Source: Tannerellaceae bacterium (GTDB lineage Bacteria; Bacteroidota; Bacteroidia; Bacteroidales; Tannerellaceae). From it: DNA of 49,106 nucleotides. A program made the translations under genes and the position numbers. The notes under the pieces were generated by a model. It worked only from the letters and a program-made list of their open reading frames with translations. It was not told the DNA's origin and did not search any database. This document shows, piece by piece, positions 33,361-41,976 of the stretch (the first letter of the stretch is position 1; each line of letters starts with the position of its first letter). Where the stretch lies: the NCBI GenBank assembly GCA_031280645.1, contig JAITGL010000033.1, positions 1 through 49,106 of the forward strand. The letters are read 5' to 3'.

Positions 33361-33588
33361 TTATTCGCTGATCTCTAAGGCATATATTTGACAAACATAC
33401 ACTGTTATCGTTAAAGCCTTTATTTTATCTGCTTCGAGCTTTGCGGGAGGCTTTACTTCGCCGTCTGCAGTAATACGGCGCATCAAAGGCTGGTTCCCTT
33501 TGGGTTTCTTGTTGTTTTCTTCACATAGAACAAAGTCTAAATATGATGTTTTGCCTATTGCAATACAAGGTAAAACAGAGCATAACTA
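33361..33588 (-). pseudogene. Possible gene remnant upstream of restriction system 1
   Basis: A minus-strand frame without an ATG near its upper end runs from a stop near 33588 to a TAA at 33361-33363. It reads as a plausible protein tail, with CIAIGKTSYLDFVL, then KKPKGNQPLMRRITADGEV and a hydrophobic end. It overlaps nothing annotated. It may be the C-terminal scrap of a gene broken when the restriction genes arrived. I do not recognise the family. Confidence 0.3.
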
Positions 33589-33654
33589 ACGCTGATTCAA
33601 TTATTTTGCATACTTCGCTTATTGTTACTTTTACTTATAGGTTATTTTAAGTAA

Positions 33655-33708
33655 TAATTATGAAGGAGAGAGGGGGGGTAATTATTCCTCTCTCTTTTTT
33701 TTCGCGTC
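33655..33708 (+). repeat. Right copy of the terminator repeat bracketing restriction system 1
   Basis: It repeats 30842-30894 over 54 bp with one extra G. It is itself a terminator (GAGAGAGG/CCTCTCTC, then eight T). The two copies enclose the first restriction system and 0.3 kb beyond it. Confidence 0.9.
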
Positions 33709-33756
33709 GGAATAAGCGGGAAAATTACGTATCTTAGCGGTATTTATTAATCTTAA

Positions 33757-33764
33757 TATATTTG
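33757..33764 (+). promoter_or_regulatory. -7 box directly before the membrane protein gene (leaderless start)
   Basis: TATATTTG, then four bases, then the ATG at 33769. Confidence 0.6.
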
Positions 33765-33768
33765 GCCG

Positions 33769-34335
33769 ATGAAGGTTTTTATGCTTTTAATTTCTTACGT
33801 TATTTGTTTCGTTTTAGATATGAGCATAAGTATTATAATGCCGATAATAGTTGTATTGGGAGTTATACTTGCCGTATATTCAATGTTTCGAACAGCAGAA
33901 GACAGGAATAAATATACCGTGAAATGGAATAAATATGCCGCGAGATGGAAATTCGTCGTTATATTTATCGTATCGCCGGTTTTTCTTGTTTGTCTCCCTG
34001 TTAAATTGGAACGGGTTAAAATGAATAACGGCGTTATCCGTATGAGCGGACTTTATGGAGGTAATTTTATGGTTTCCGATATACAGTCGGTGGATACCGC
34101 AGGTTTTTATCCTAAAGCTTCCAAGATATTTGGCATGCAGGGTTTCGGCTTAATGATAGGTGATTTTAAATTGAAAAATGAAGAGGAGAAAGCCAAGTTT
34201 AATATCAAAATGAATTGCCCGCCTTTTATTTCGATAAGGATGAAGGATAATAGTTTATTTATTCTGAATTTTAAAACGCGGGATGAAACTGTAAGGTTCT
34301 ATAATACGCTGAAAGATGAGTTGGAGGATTATTAA
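33769..34335 (+). CDS. Membrane protein, possible bacterial PH-like domain
   Basis: The 188-residue product has two N-terminal membrane segments (about 1-40, partly merged) and a third (about 62-82), then a soluble C-terminal half of about 105 residues with strands and a final helix (RDETVRFYNTLKDELEDY). The second half resembles bacterial PH-like domains (VKMNNGVIRMSGLYGGN, then SIRMKDNSLFILNF). The role is unknown. It is low in G+C, precedes the cytosine methylase gene by 8 bp or 86 bp depending on start, and is probably read with it. It may be a passenger or a defence part. Confidence 0.6.
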   Translation: MKVFMLLISYVICFVLDMSISIIMPIIVVLGVILAVYSMFRTAEDRNKYTVKWNKYAARWKFVVIFIVSPVFLVCLPVKLERVKMNNGVIRMSGLYGGNFMVSDIQSVDTAGFYPKASKIFGMQGFGLMIGDFKLKNEEEKAKFNIKMNCPPFISIRMKDNSLFILNFKTRDETVRFYNTLKDELEDY

Positions 34336-34421
34336 TTTAATACATGGAGGGGAATGAATTATTCGGGGGGACAACCGGGGCGTTTCCTGATTCCGAAATG
34401 AAATCATATCTTCGCGTAGTT

Positions 34422-35387
34422 ATGGAAAAAATAAGATTTATAGACCTTTTTTGCGGAATCGGCGGCTTCCGTCAAGCCATGATCGAGGCATGCAGCGAGA
34501 ACAACCTTGTTCCGGATTGCGTTTTTTCGTCCGACATCGACGCCGCCTGCCAATGGAGTTATGAAGCCAATTTCGGCGAACCGCCCGTTGGCGATATTAC
34601 TCAAATAAACGAAAAAGATATTCCCGCTCACGACATCCTGTTTGCCGGCTTTCCTTGCCAGCCTTTCAGTATAATCGGGCAGCAAAAGGGCTTTGAGGAT
34701 ACTCGCGGGACTTTGTTTTTCGATATTGCGCGAATTTTGAAAGAAAAGCAGCCCAAGGCCTTTATTTTAGAGAATGTAAAACAGCTTGTGGGGCACAATA
34801 AAGGCGAAACGTTAAAGGTTATTTTAAGCTCGCTTAAAGAATTGGGTTATCATGTTCAATATGCGGTTTTAAACGCGCTTGATTACGGTTTGCCTCAAAA
34901 GCGCGAAAGAATAATTATTGTAGGGCATAAAGATCCTGTTGTTTTCTCGTTCCCGGCTCCTATACGCCCGTTTAAACCCCTTTCGGAAGTTTTGGAACCC
35001 ATCGTTGACGAAAAATATTATGTTTCCGATTATATTTTGAAGAAGCGGAAAAACAAGCATGAATCGGCATACGATCTTTCTATTTGGCATGAAAATAAAT
35101 CGGGCAATATTTGTTCGTATCCTTATTCATGCGCTTTGCGTTCGGGCGCGTCGTATAATTATTTACTTGTAAACGGCGAAAGGCGATTAACGCCCCGGGA
35201 AATGTTCCGCCTGCAAGGTTTTCCCGACAGTTATAAGATAATTGCGAACGATAGTCAGGCGCGGAAACAGGCGGGTAACGCCGTGCCTGTAAACCTGGTA
35301 AAGGCTGTTATCCTCCGGTTATTGCCGTATGTTGCAAAAACAATAGATATGAATCCCGTAATAAAAGAATACGCTTTGAAACGTTGA
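34422..35387 (+). CDS. DNA (cytosine-5) methyltransferase of restriction system 2
   Basis: The product (321 residues from the ATG at 34422) has the m5C methylase motifs in order: DLFCGIGG (8-15), FPCQPFS with catalytic Cys79 (77-83), ENVK (117-120), QKRERI (motif VIII) and the late GNAVPV block. The frame opens at 34344, but the family N-terminus begins at MEKIRFIDLF; the added 26 residues are not like the family. The endonuclease gene starts 3 bp after its stop, and a Vsr gene follows, so this is a type II system. Confidence 0.9.
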   Translation: MEKIRFIDLFCGIGGFRQAMIEACSENNLVPDCVFSSDIDAACQWSYEANFGEPPVGDITQINEKDIPAHDILFAGFPCQPFSIIGQQKGFEDTRGTLFFDIARILKEKQPKAFILENVKQLVGHNKGETLKVILSSLKELGYHVQYAVLNALDYGLPQKRERIIIVGHKDPVVFSFPAPIRPFKPLSEVLEPIVDEKYYVSDYILKKRKNKHESAYDLSIWHENKSGNICSYPYSCALRSGASYNYLLVNGERRLTPREMFRLQGFPDSYKIIANDSQARKQAGNAVPVNLVKAVILRLLPYVAKTIDMNPVIKEYALKR

Positions 35388-35390
35388 ATT

Positions 35391-36143
35391 ATGGAGCAAG
35401 ATAAATGGCCCAAATTAAGAACCGTAAATAAATCGGTACCTGCATTTTTCCTGAATGATTTCCCTAAGGAATTCCCGGTGCTTTTAGGACGGGAATTGAT
35501 TTATATCCTTGCTTCAAAAGGCGAACCTGAAATAGACGGAACCGATTGGGAGCAAATATTTGCAAGAAGCATAGGAGCAGAATGGCAACCGTCTAATGTT
35601 GGTCTCGACGATATTGTACTCGGCAATACGGCATGGGGAGCCAAATCGGTAAAAGCTCCTAAACCCGGAAATAAAAAAACGGTACGGTTAATTTCAGGCC
35701 GAAATTCGCCTGTTTATTCGTTTGGCGACACAATAGATACGTCGGCCGATCCCGCCGAGTTGGGCAAACATGTTTTGGATATTTGGAACGAGCGGGTTTC
35801 GTTTGTTCGTGAAAGATATAAGCATGTGCGGACGGTGGTATTAATCAGGTCGTATGATTTATCTGAGGTTGTTGTATTCGAGTTTGATACTATCCGTTAT
35901 GATAGCGAAGTTTATCGCTGGGAATGGAATAAGAACAGGAATTTAATCGGAATAGATAAGCGTTCCGGCGAGCATAAATTTACCTGGCAACCTCACGGCT
36001 CGCAGTTCACAATTATAGAAGATGTGCCTGCAAAAAGCTTGTTGATTCGTATTAAACAGCCGCAACCGTTAAATAAAGATCAAATCTTGTTTGCGCTTGG
36101 AGTTGATGAAACTTGGATAAACATTAAAAAGCGTAATGGCTGA
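35391..36143 (+). CDS. Putative type II restriction endonuclease
   Basis: The 250-residue product lies between a cytosine methylase and Vsr, where the cognate endonuclease is expected. The segment around 53-88 (DWEQIFARSIGAEW, then GLDDIVLGNTAWGAKSVK) could hold a PD-(D/E)xK-like site with Glu54, Asp73 or Asp74 and a Lys. I do not recognise a named enzyme and the catalytic set is uncertain. The last part is strand-rich. The gene overlaps Vsr by 8 bp (36136-36143). The assignment is by context more than by motif. Confidence 0.6.
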   Translation: MEQDKWPKLRTVNKSVPAFFLNDFPKEFPVLLGRELIYILASKGEPEIDGTDWEQIFARSIGAEWQPSNVGLDDIVLGNTAWGAKSVKAPKPGNKKTVRLISGRNSPVYSFGDTIDTSADPAELGKHVLDIWNERVSFVRERYKHVRTVVLIRSYDLSEVVVFEFDTIRYDSEVYRWEWNKNRNLIGIDKRSGEHKFTWQPHGSQFTIIEDVPAKSLLIRIKQPQPLNKDQILFALGVDETWINIKKRNG

Positions 36144-36555
36144 CGTTTTCACAAAAGAAAAGCGAAGCGATATAATGCGGCGGGTTAAAAGCGTTAAGAA
36201 TAAATCTACCGAATTAAAACTTATGGATTTCTTCAAAGCCAACGCCATTAAAGGCTGGCGCAGGAGTTATAAGCTTTTCGGAAAACCCGATTTTACTTTC
36301 CCGAAACAAAAAACAGTGGTCTTTGTAGACGGTTGTTTTTGGCATGGCCATGATTGTAGAAACACCAGACCAAAAGACAATGCCGATTACTGGACTAAAA
36401 AGCGGACGAATAACATAAACAGGGATATAAAGGTAACTCAAACTCTGCAAAACAAAGGTTGGACGGTTATACGGCTTTGGGAGTGCGAGCTTAAAAACGT
36501 GCAGATATTATACAGTAAATTTAGGGGACTACAAACAAACTTGCTCGTAGAATAA
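36136..36555 (+). CDS. vsr: Very short patch repair endonuclease
   Basis: The 139-residue product is a Vsr endonuclease: SDIMRRVKSVKNKSTELKL near the start, Asp52 (GKPDFTF), Asp65 and the FWHGHDC block (68-74) with its His and Cys residues, and a helical end RLWECELKN. Vsr nicks next to the T in T:G mismatches made when 5-methylcytosine deaminates, so it repairs sites of the upstream methylase. Its gene overlaps the endonuclease gene by 8 bp. Its presence confirms that the methylase makes 5-methylcytosine. Confidence 0.95.
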   Translation: MADVFTKEKRSDIMRRVKSVKNKSTELKLMDFFKANAIKGWRRSYKLFGKPDFTFPKQKTVVFVDGCFWHGHDCRNTRPKDNADYWTKKRTNNINRDIKVTQTLQNKGWTVIRLWECELKNVQILYSKFRGLQTNLLVE

Positions 36556-36653
36556 AAACCTGCGCTTTGCTCGCAAAGGAATATTGATGTTAAGGTATCA
36601 AGCGGCTTTGATGGGATATTATCGGGATTAAGTCTATAAAATTACAACCGGTA

Positions 36654-37928
36654 TTATTTGAATTTCACCGTCATAATTATCGGATTATCATCCTCCGTCA
36701 TGTTTTCAATAATTTCTTTTAATTGCGTGCCTTGCTTGGACGGATTAGCTGCAATAAACTTCAGGATTTCGTTCTTTTGTTCCATAACAGTTATCGCAGG
36801 TATTAATGCCATTGCTTTATCCTGGCTTTGATATTGGGGAGCGAACGATATGCCCGAAACTATGTCGTCAATAAAGAAATCCATTATTTTTGTACCGGTA
36901 TTTGCGCCTGTCTTTTTTCTTACAGGAGGGTTATTATAAAAAGTTCTGTGATATGTTTTGGCGTCTTTGTGATAAGACAAATAGAATGATTCGTAATCAT
37001 TCGTCATTTTAAAAATTATAAAATTATCCGATTCGAAAATTGCAGCATCAGGGCGTAGAATTTGTCCTACAATACGTAATTTACTTCCCGTATCTTCCTG
37101 TAATAATTCCATTAGCTTTGGCTTTAATGTTCCCTTAATCACTTTGGCAGGTATTATTGAATCTTTAAGAATTTGGAATATTGTATCGGCTCCATATTCT
37201 AAATAATAGAACTTATTATTATGTTTCCATAATGGGCTTGATTCAGGACTAAATCTTGCATTTTCAAATGGTATGGGATATAAATAGCTATTATACGTTC
37301 GTATTTGCTTTCCTTCGGTTGAAATAAAGGTGATAAAAGAAGAATGATTTTGGGAATATCGATCCGTACTTGATTGCCTGAAAGCAATAATTGAAGAATC
37401 AAGAAGCGACATGCAACTGTTAGCGTAATGGGTTGAAAAGGCATGATGTAAGGCGCCGTCAAAATTATATGCTATTACTCTGTCTCTGCCACGGTCAACG
37501 GCATAAAGCAATTTATTCTCCTCGTCTATTTGCAGTGGCGGCGATAGCTGAACATACTCTTTGGGCCCCATGCCTCTGCTTCCAATATCTTTGATGTATT
37601 GTCCTTGTTTTGAATATTGCAATATCTTATACATTTCGGAAAGAAATATATAATCATCAGTTAGCTTTATATCAAGTATATGGAAATCATTTAACGGGGG
37701 TTCTATGCTCAAGGGAATGAAGTCGATTTCCGATGCTATATTGGATAAATTATTATCATATATATTACATTCCGAAAAGATATCTGATTCGCGAATAGCG
37801 GCAGTTTCTTCAAAGATATCTTCATGAATTGGAGGATTGGCATTGGAACTATTTGCTTTTTTACATGCCGATAATGCCGCTAAAGAGAGAAACAATAAAA
37901 TATGATATGTATTCATTTTCTTAATCAT
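36654..37928 (-). CDS. Six-bladed beta-propeller lipoprotein
   Basis: The 424-residue product has a lipoprotein signal ending LSAC (Cys22) and a body of repeated strands (SKQGQYIKDIGSRGMGPKEY, then AVDRGRDRVIAYNFDG), typical of the Bacteroidota 6-bladed propeller family. These are surface or periplasmic proteins of unknown ligand. A second ATG at 37916 would also give a signal peptide. The gene is rather AT-rich. It stands alone between the restriction island and the Gfo/Idh/MocA gene. Confidence 0.75.
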   Translation of the reverse strand: MIKKMNTYHILLFLSLAALSACKKANSSNANPPIHEDIFEETAAIRESDIFSECNIYDNNLSNIASEIDFIPLSIEPPLNDFHILDIKLTDDYIFLSEMYKILQYSKQGQYIKDIGSRGMGPKEYVQLSPPLQIDEENKLLYAVDRGRDRVIAYNFDGALHHAFSTHYANSCMSLLDSSIIAFRQSSTDRYSQNHSSFITFISTEGKQIRTYNSYLYPIPFENARFSPESSPLWKHNNKFYYLEYGADTIFQILKDSIIPAKVIKGTLKPKLMELLQEDTGSKLRIVGQILRPDAAIFESDNFIIFKMTNDYESFYLSYHKDAKTYHRTFYNNPPVRKKTGANTGTKIMDFFIDDIVSGISFAPQYQSQDKAMALIPAITVMEQKNEILKFIAANPSKQGTQLKEIIENMTEDDNPIIMTVKFK

Positions 37929-37939
37929 ATAATTAAAAT

Positions 37940-37986
37940 AAGAAAATAAAGCTGTCTCACAATTCTAATTAACATGTGAGACAGCT
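37940..37986 (-). terminator. Terminator of the Gfo/Idh/MocA gene
   Basis: A perfect 11-bp stem (GCTGTCTCACA at 37951-37961 with 37975-37985) is followed on the minus strand by TTTATTTTC. Confidence 0.85.
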
Positions 37987-38006
37987 TCCTTACAAAATAA
38001 AAACTC

Positions 38007-39443
38007 TTACAGAGTATAGTATTTTTCCCAGCCTTTGCGCGGAAGCTCGCCGCAAAGGAGCTGGTTGATGAGCGGGTCGTTTACGATCCGCTTTGTTTCG
38101 CGATCGAAGATGATTTTTTTGCCTGTCCACTGGGCGAGTACTCCAAGGCAGAATACCTGGCTGAGAGGGCCTGCTACGGAGAATGGCGAGCGCGGTTTTT
38201 CTTTCCCCATACAGCTTAGGAGGAAGTTGGCGTAGTGGTTTGACGGGCTTTTGGGTACTTCGGGCAGTTTGGGGGCCATTTCGAGGGCTTTTGCTTCGGG
38301 GATTATGGAGAGGGCGCTGCCGTGCGATCCGCCTTTAAAGGTTAGGGTTTTCGAGTAGATTTCTTTTCCGGGGTTGAGGCGCATGGGTTGTATTTTGCCT
38401 CCGGCAACTGGAGGTATGTTGGGGTCAATTTGCGATGTTCCGTAGCCTTCGGGTACGGCGGGGATGTTGTCGAGGCCGTCGTACCATGTGATATCGAGCG
38501 GGGGCATAGCGCCTCTGGCGGGGAATTTGAATTCGATGGTTGACGACATGGGGAAGAAGAACGGGTTGTGGTCTTTCAGGTAGGCGGGGTTAATTTCGTA
38601 GGGTAATCCGAGGTCGAGAAATTCGTGTATGGTGTCGATGATGTGCGCGCCCCAATCGCCAAGCACTCCCATGCCGAAGTCGTACCAGCATCGCCATTGA
38701 CCATTTACGTAGTCGTGGTTATAGTCGTGGTATTGCCTTACTCCGAGCCATGCGTCCCAGTTCATGGTTGATGGTAGGGGTTCGGCTACGGGGAACGAGG
38801 TTAGCCTTGGGTTCCATCCGTGCCAGCGGCGAACGTTGTTCATATGTGCCGTTACGGCTGTTACGTCTTTTATTATTCCGGCTTCCACCCATGTTTTGAA
38901 TTGGAAGTAGTTTGCCTCGGAGTGTCCTTGGTTGCCCATTTGGGTAACAACGCCGTATTTTTCGGCTGCGGCCATCATGAGTTCTATTTCGTTAAATGTG
39001 CGCGCCATGGGTTTTTCTACATAAACATGTTTTTTGTTCATGATGGCTTCCATTGCAACGGGGAAGTGTGCATGGTCGGGAACTCCGGCTGTTACGGCGT
39101 CGATTTTCCGTCCCATTTTGGCAAACATTTCGCGGCAGTCTTTAAACTGTGGGATGTTTGGGTATTTGCCGATTAGTTCCTGCGTGTGTGGGGCTCCCAT
39201 GTCGACGTCGCAGAGGGCTACAATATTGCACAGTCCTGTTTTGATAAATTCGTTGGCTATCTCTCCGCCCCGGAATCCTATTCCGATAAGGGCGAGGTTT
39301 ACCTTGTCGTTTGCGCTTACTTTGGGCGGCTGTGGTTCGGCGGCTGCCAAAGTGTTGGCAAAAGAGGGGGCTACTGTTGCTGCGGCTGATGCTGCAAGGG
39401 CCTGCTTGATAAAGAGGCGGCGGGAATTGTTGTTTGATCTCAT
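38007..39443 (-). CDS. Tat-exported Gfo/Idh/MocA family oxidoreductase
   Basis: The 478-residue product has a twin-arginine signal (SRRLFIKQA, 7-15), an NAD-binding Rossmann domain (about 45-170: LIGIGFRGGE, then VYVEKPMARTFNEIE with the catalytic Lys-Pro) and a C-terminal domain. This family oxidises sugars or cyclitols. The Tat signal implies periplasmic action, common in Bacteroidota members. The substrate is unknown and no sugar genes flank it. The gene stands alone with its own terminator. Confidence 0.9.
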   Translation of the reverse strand: MRSNNNSRRLFIKQALAASAAATVAPSFANTLAAAEPQPPKVSANDKVNLALIGIGFRGGEIANEFIKTGLCNIVALCDVDMGAPHTQELIGKYPNIPQFKDCREMFAKMGRKIDAVTAGVPDHAHFPVAMEAIMNKKHVYVEKPMARTFNEIELMMAAAEKYGVVTQMGNQGHSEANYFQFKTWVEAGIIKDVTAVTAHMNNVRRWHGWNPRLTSFPVAEPLPSTMNWDAWLGVRQYHDYNHDYVNGQWRCWYDFGMGVLGDWGAHIIDTIHEFLDLGLPYEINPAYLKDHNPFFFPMSSTIEFKFPARGAMPPLDITWYDGLDNIPAVPEGYGTSQIDPNIPPVAGGKIQPMRLNPGKEIYSKTLTFKGGSHGSALSIIPEAKALEMAPKLPEVPKSPSNHYANFLLSCMGKEKPRSPFSVAGPLSQVFCLGVLAQWTGKKIIFDRETKRIVNDPLINQLLCGELPRKGWEKYYTL

Positions 39444-39593
39444 GGTCTAAAAATATGATTAAATGAATATTTGGTAATTAAATGTTTTTTTGAAATTTGC
39501 GCGTAAAAGTACGTAAATATCCGTTTGCTGCATGCAACCATCGGCAGGATCGTTACGTTATGCTTTATATAAACAATTTTAAAAGAGAAAAGA

Positions 39594-40325
39594 ATGAACA
39601 CAAAGAAGACTTATTTTATTATTGCAGTAATTATGTTTTGCAGCTCATGTTTTGTTAATTCCCGCACGATTGAGGGCAACGGCAAGGTTGTTACCCGTAC
39701 TATATCGGTGTCGGATTATAGTGAAATCTCTATTTCCGGCAGTATGGATGTTGAGTACGAGGAATCCTCTGCCGCTCCTTTCCTGAGCGTCACGCTCGAC
39801 GAAAACCTTTTTGAGTACATAACGGCCGAGGTTAATGGTTCGGAGCTTAAGATCGAACATCGCCGCGAAAACGGTAGGGGCATAAACCTGCGTTCCACGG
39901 TGTTCAAGGTCAAAACCAATTCCCGCAGTATGGAGGAGCTGAACTTAGCCGGCAGCGGCGATGTTCTCGCACGCAATCTGTCGGCGTCGTCTGATGTGAA
40001 GTTCAATCTGGCCGGCAGCGGCAATATTAACGTCGAGCAGATGAAAAACAAGTCTGTGGAATGTAATCTTTCGGGCAGCGGAAACATAGTTATTTCGGGC
40101 CAAACTTCCACAGCCAAGTATAACATCGCTGGCAGCGGCAGCATCAAGGCTTTTAACTTCCAGGCCGACGATGCCGAAGCCAACATTGTCGGCAGCGGCG
40201 ACATCGAACTCTGCGCCGTATCAAACCTCAACGCGTCGCTAGTGGGCAGCGGCAACGTTAGGTATAAAGGCGATCCGCAGGTGAAGTCGAGTAAGATGGG
40301 ATCGGGGAGAGTTTATAAGGATTGA
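39594..40325 (+). CDS. Head-GIN-domain adhesin-like lipoprotein (DUF2807)
   Basis: The 243-residue product has a signal peptide with a cysteine near 18-19, and a body of short repeats ending GSG (LAGSGDVLARNL, LAGSGNINVEQM, LSGSGNIVISG, IAGSGSIKAF, IVGSGDIELC, LVGSGNVRY). This is the parallel beta-helix of the DUF2807 'auto-transporter adhesin, head GIN' family, outside the cytoplasm. The exact binding partner is unknown. It starts after a 150-bp gap; the stretch before it has no clear promoter by eye. Confidence 0.85.
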   Translation: MNTKKTYFIIAVIMFCSSCFVNSRTIEGNGKVVTRTISVSDYSEISISGSMDVEYEESSAAPFLSVTLDENLFEYITAEVNGSELKIEHRRENGRGINLRSTVFKVKTNSRSMEELNLAGSGDVLARNLSASSDVKFNLAGSGNINVEQMKNKSVECNLSGSGNIVISGQTSTAKYNIAGSGSIKAFNFQADDAEANIVGSGDIELCAVSNLNASLVGSGNVRYKGDPQVKSSKMGSGRVYKD

Positions 40326-40333
40326 GGATAGCT

Positions 40334-40371
40334 GTTAGAGACGCGATGCGAAGATGCAGCGCGTCTCTAAC
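40334..40371. repeat. REP-like palindrome with 12-bp arms
   Basis: Arms GTTAGAGACGCG (40334-40345) and CGCGTCTCTAAC (40360-40371) are perfect complements around a 14-base loop. No T run follows, so it is not a plain terminator. It resembles GTAGAGACGCG palindromes common in Bacteroidota and cyanobacteria, from memory. Confidence 0.7.
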
Positions 40372-40451
40372 GCGCTGTACGGTTGAGCGGGTGTGTTTGG
40401 GGGGTATAGCGATTCTCCACTCTGCCTTTTCCTGCAGATAGAAATTTTGAT

Positions 40452-40502
40452 TAAAAAATATAGGCCGCCGAACCTTTTAAAGTTTAGCAGCCTTCTTCTT
40501 TC
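40452..40502 (+). terminator. Weak terminator-like hairpin
   Basis: An imperfect stem (GGCCGCCGAAC against GTTTAGCAGCC) is followed by a T-rich tract. It could end the GIN transcript. Nothing else is seen in 40372-40584. Confidence 0.4.
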
Positions 40503-40584
40503 CTAACTAATCCGTACCGGCATAAAACTGCAACGCCTTGCCGTCAGTAGGCAACAAACCATGCCAATGTAAATCATAGAACCA

Positions 40585-40824
40585 TCACTTCCCCGAAGCG
40601 GGAGGAATAGGGTCGAAGCCCTGGCTTCCCCATGGGGTGCAGCGAAGAATGCGCCGGATAGCAAGGACAAGGCCTTTCAGGGGGCCGTGAGTCTTCAGGG
40701 CTTCAATAGCGTATTCGGAGCATGTGGGAACAAAGCGGCACGAGGGTGGCTTGAGAGGTGAAATGCAGTAGCGGTAAAAGTAAACCGGCGCGAGAAGTAT
40801 AGCGGTAACGATGCGCTTTATCAT
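40585..40824 (-). CDS. yidD: Membrane protein insertion efficiency factor YidD
   Basis: The 79-residue product has one membrane-associating helix ([20 protein letters not shown]), the family block [15 protein letters not shown] with two neighbouring cysteines, and [13 protein letters not shown] at the end. YidD helps YidC insert membrane proteins. The frame opens at 40887, but MIKRIV is the family start. It overlaps rnpA by 4 bp (40821-40824), the usual order rnpA-yidD. Confidence 0.9.
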   Translation of the reverse strand: MIKRIVTAILLAPVYFYRYCISPLKPPSCRFVPTCSEYAIEALKTHGPLKGLVLAIRRILRCTPWGSQGFDPIPPASGK

Positions 40825-41213
40825 AGCTTGCGTATCATCGTGGCCAGCGCTTTGGTCATGGCGTCGTCGATTATGCCGAAGGTGCATTTCGCTTTGTCGA
40901 TATACATGAATGCGATTAGCAGCGATCGGTTGCCGAGGCCTATCGTTGCAACCAGTTTATGCTTGCGGATGCGGTAAGATTCGCGTATGCGTCGTTTGAT
41001 ATAGTTGCGCGCTGTGGCTCGCTTGAAGTTTTTTTTCGATACGACGGTTAAAATAGAAACGGAGGGTGGCTCCGGCGTTTCAACGCTCAGGTAAACCACC
41101 CTCATGGGGAAAGATTTGAAAGATTGTCCTTGTTTATATAACAGGTCGATTTCGCGTTGCAGGGATATTCGTTCTTCTTTCCGGAGCGTATTGGCCGGCG
41201 GCTTAGGGCTCAT
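40821..41213 (-). CDS. rnpA: Ribonuclease P protein component
   Basis: The product (130 residues from the ATG at 41213) has the RNase P protein signature [17 protein letters not shown] and the FKRATA run before it, preceded by strands ([24 protein letters not shown]). It binds the catalytic RNA that trims tRNA 5' ends. An in-frame ATG at 41234 would give seven more residues; I choose 41213 as nearer the usual start, but both overlap hemD. The chain hemD-rnpA-yidD is typical of Bacteroidota. Confidence 0.9.
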   Translation of the reverse strand: MSPKPPANTLRKEERISLQREIDLLYKQGQSFKSFPMRVVYLSVETPEPPSVSILTVVSKKNFKRATARNYIKRRIRESYRIRKHKLVATIGLGNRSLLIAFMYIDKAKCTFGIIDDAMTKALATMIRKL

Positions 41214-41976
41214 CTCTTTTGCCGCCGTCGGCAAGTTCGCGCTTGAAATATAGTTCGAGGGCCGCAGGCATCGAGGGGGCTTCGTCGGTTGGGGCTTCGA
41301 TGTCGAGGCGGAGGCCGGCGTCTTTTACGGCTTTGGCCGTTGCGGTGCCGAAGCATCCGATACGAATGTCGTTTTGCTTGAACTCCGGAAAGTTTTTAAG
41401 CAGCGAGGTGATTCCCTGTGGACTGAAGAACAGCAGCATGTCGTAGTCGAAGTCGGCATCGGTTGGGAAGTCGTTGCTAACCGTTCGGAACATTACCGCC
41501 TTTGAGTATTTGATTTTCTTTCCGTCGAGAATTACAAACAGGTCGTTCTTATGCGTATCCGATACGGGCACAAGGTAGTTCTCCTTGGGATGCTTGCCTA
41601 TGATTGCGGCAAGGTCGTCCATCTTGCCCGGCAGGCTGTAAAAAATTTTGCGCTTGCGGTACACAATGTACTTCTGAAGGTAATTGGCGATAGAATCCGT
41701 TGTGCAGAAATACTTCATCGCTTCGGGAATCGTAACTCTTAGTTCTTTGCACAGGTCGAAGAAATGCTCGATCGCCGTTCGCGCCGTGAAAACTACTGCA
41801 GAGTAGTCGAGTATGGATATGCGCTGCTGCCTGAATTCTTTTGCGGATAGCGGTTCGACCTTTGTTAAAGGCCTGAACTCTAAATCCACCCCGTACTTTT
41901 CGGCAATGCCGAAATAGGGAGACTTTTCATCGGGTTTGGGTTGAGATACTAATACTTTCCTTACTTTTAATACCAT
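41203..41976 (-). CDS. hemD: Uroporphyrinogen-III synthase
   Basis: The 257-residue product has the two-domain HemD pattern with low sequence conservation: VFTARTAIEHFFDLC (about 62-76) in domain one, and MLLFFSPQGITSLLKNFPEF then GCFGTATAKAVKDAGL in domain two. It closes hydroxymethylbilane to uroporphyrinogen III in haem synthesis. The start overlaps the end of DUF4271 by 10 bp and its stop overlaps rnpA, so the four genes are tightly coupled. No other haem genes are in view. Confidence 0.85.
   Translation of the reverse strand: MVLKVRKVLVSQPKPDEKSPYFGIAEKYGVDLEFRPLTKVEPLSAKEFRQQRISILDYSAVVFTARTAIEHFFDLCKELRVTIPEAMKYFCTTDSIANYLQKYIVYRKRKIFYSLPGKMDDLAAIIGKHPKENYLVPVSDTHKNDLFVILDGKKIKYSKAVMFRTVSNDFPTDADFDYDMLLFFSPQGITSLLKNFPEFKQNDIRIGCFGTATAKAVKDAGLRLDIEAPTDEAPSMPAALELYFKRELADGGKRDEP

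Noticed and set aside
34344..34421. 26-residue extension of the cytosine methylase
   Set aside because: It has no family similarity; the conserved N-terminus begins at 34422. I keep it as a weaker alternative start.
36136..36143. Frameshift between the endonuclease and Vsr genes
   Set aside because: The 8-bp overlap has separate complete starts and stops and both proteins are full length.
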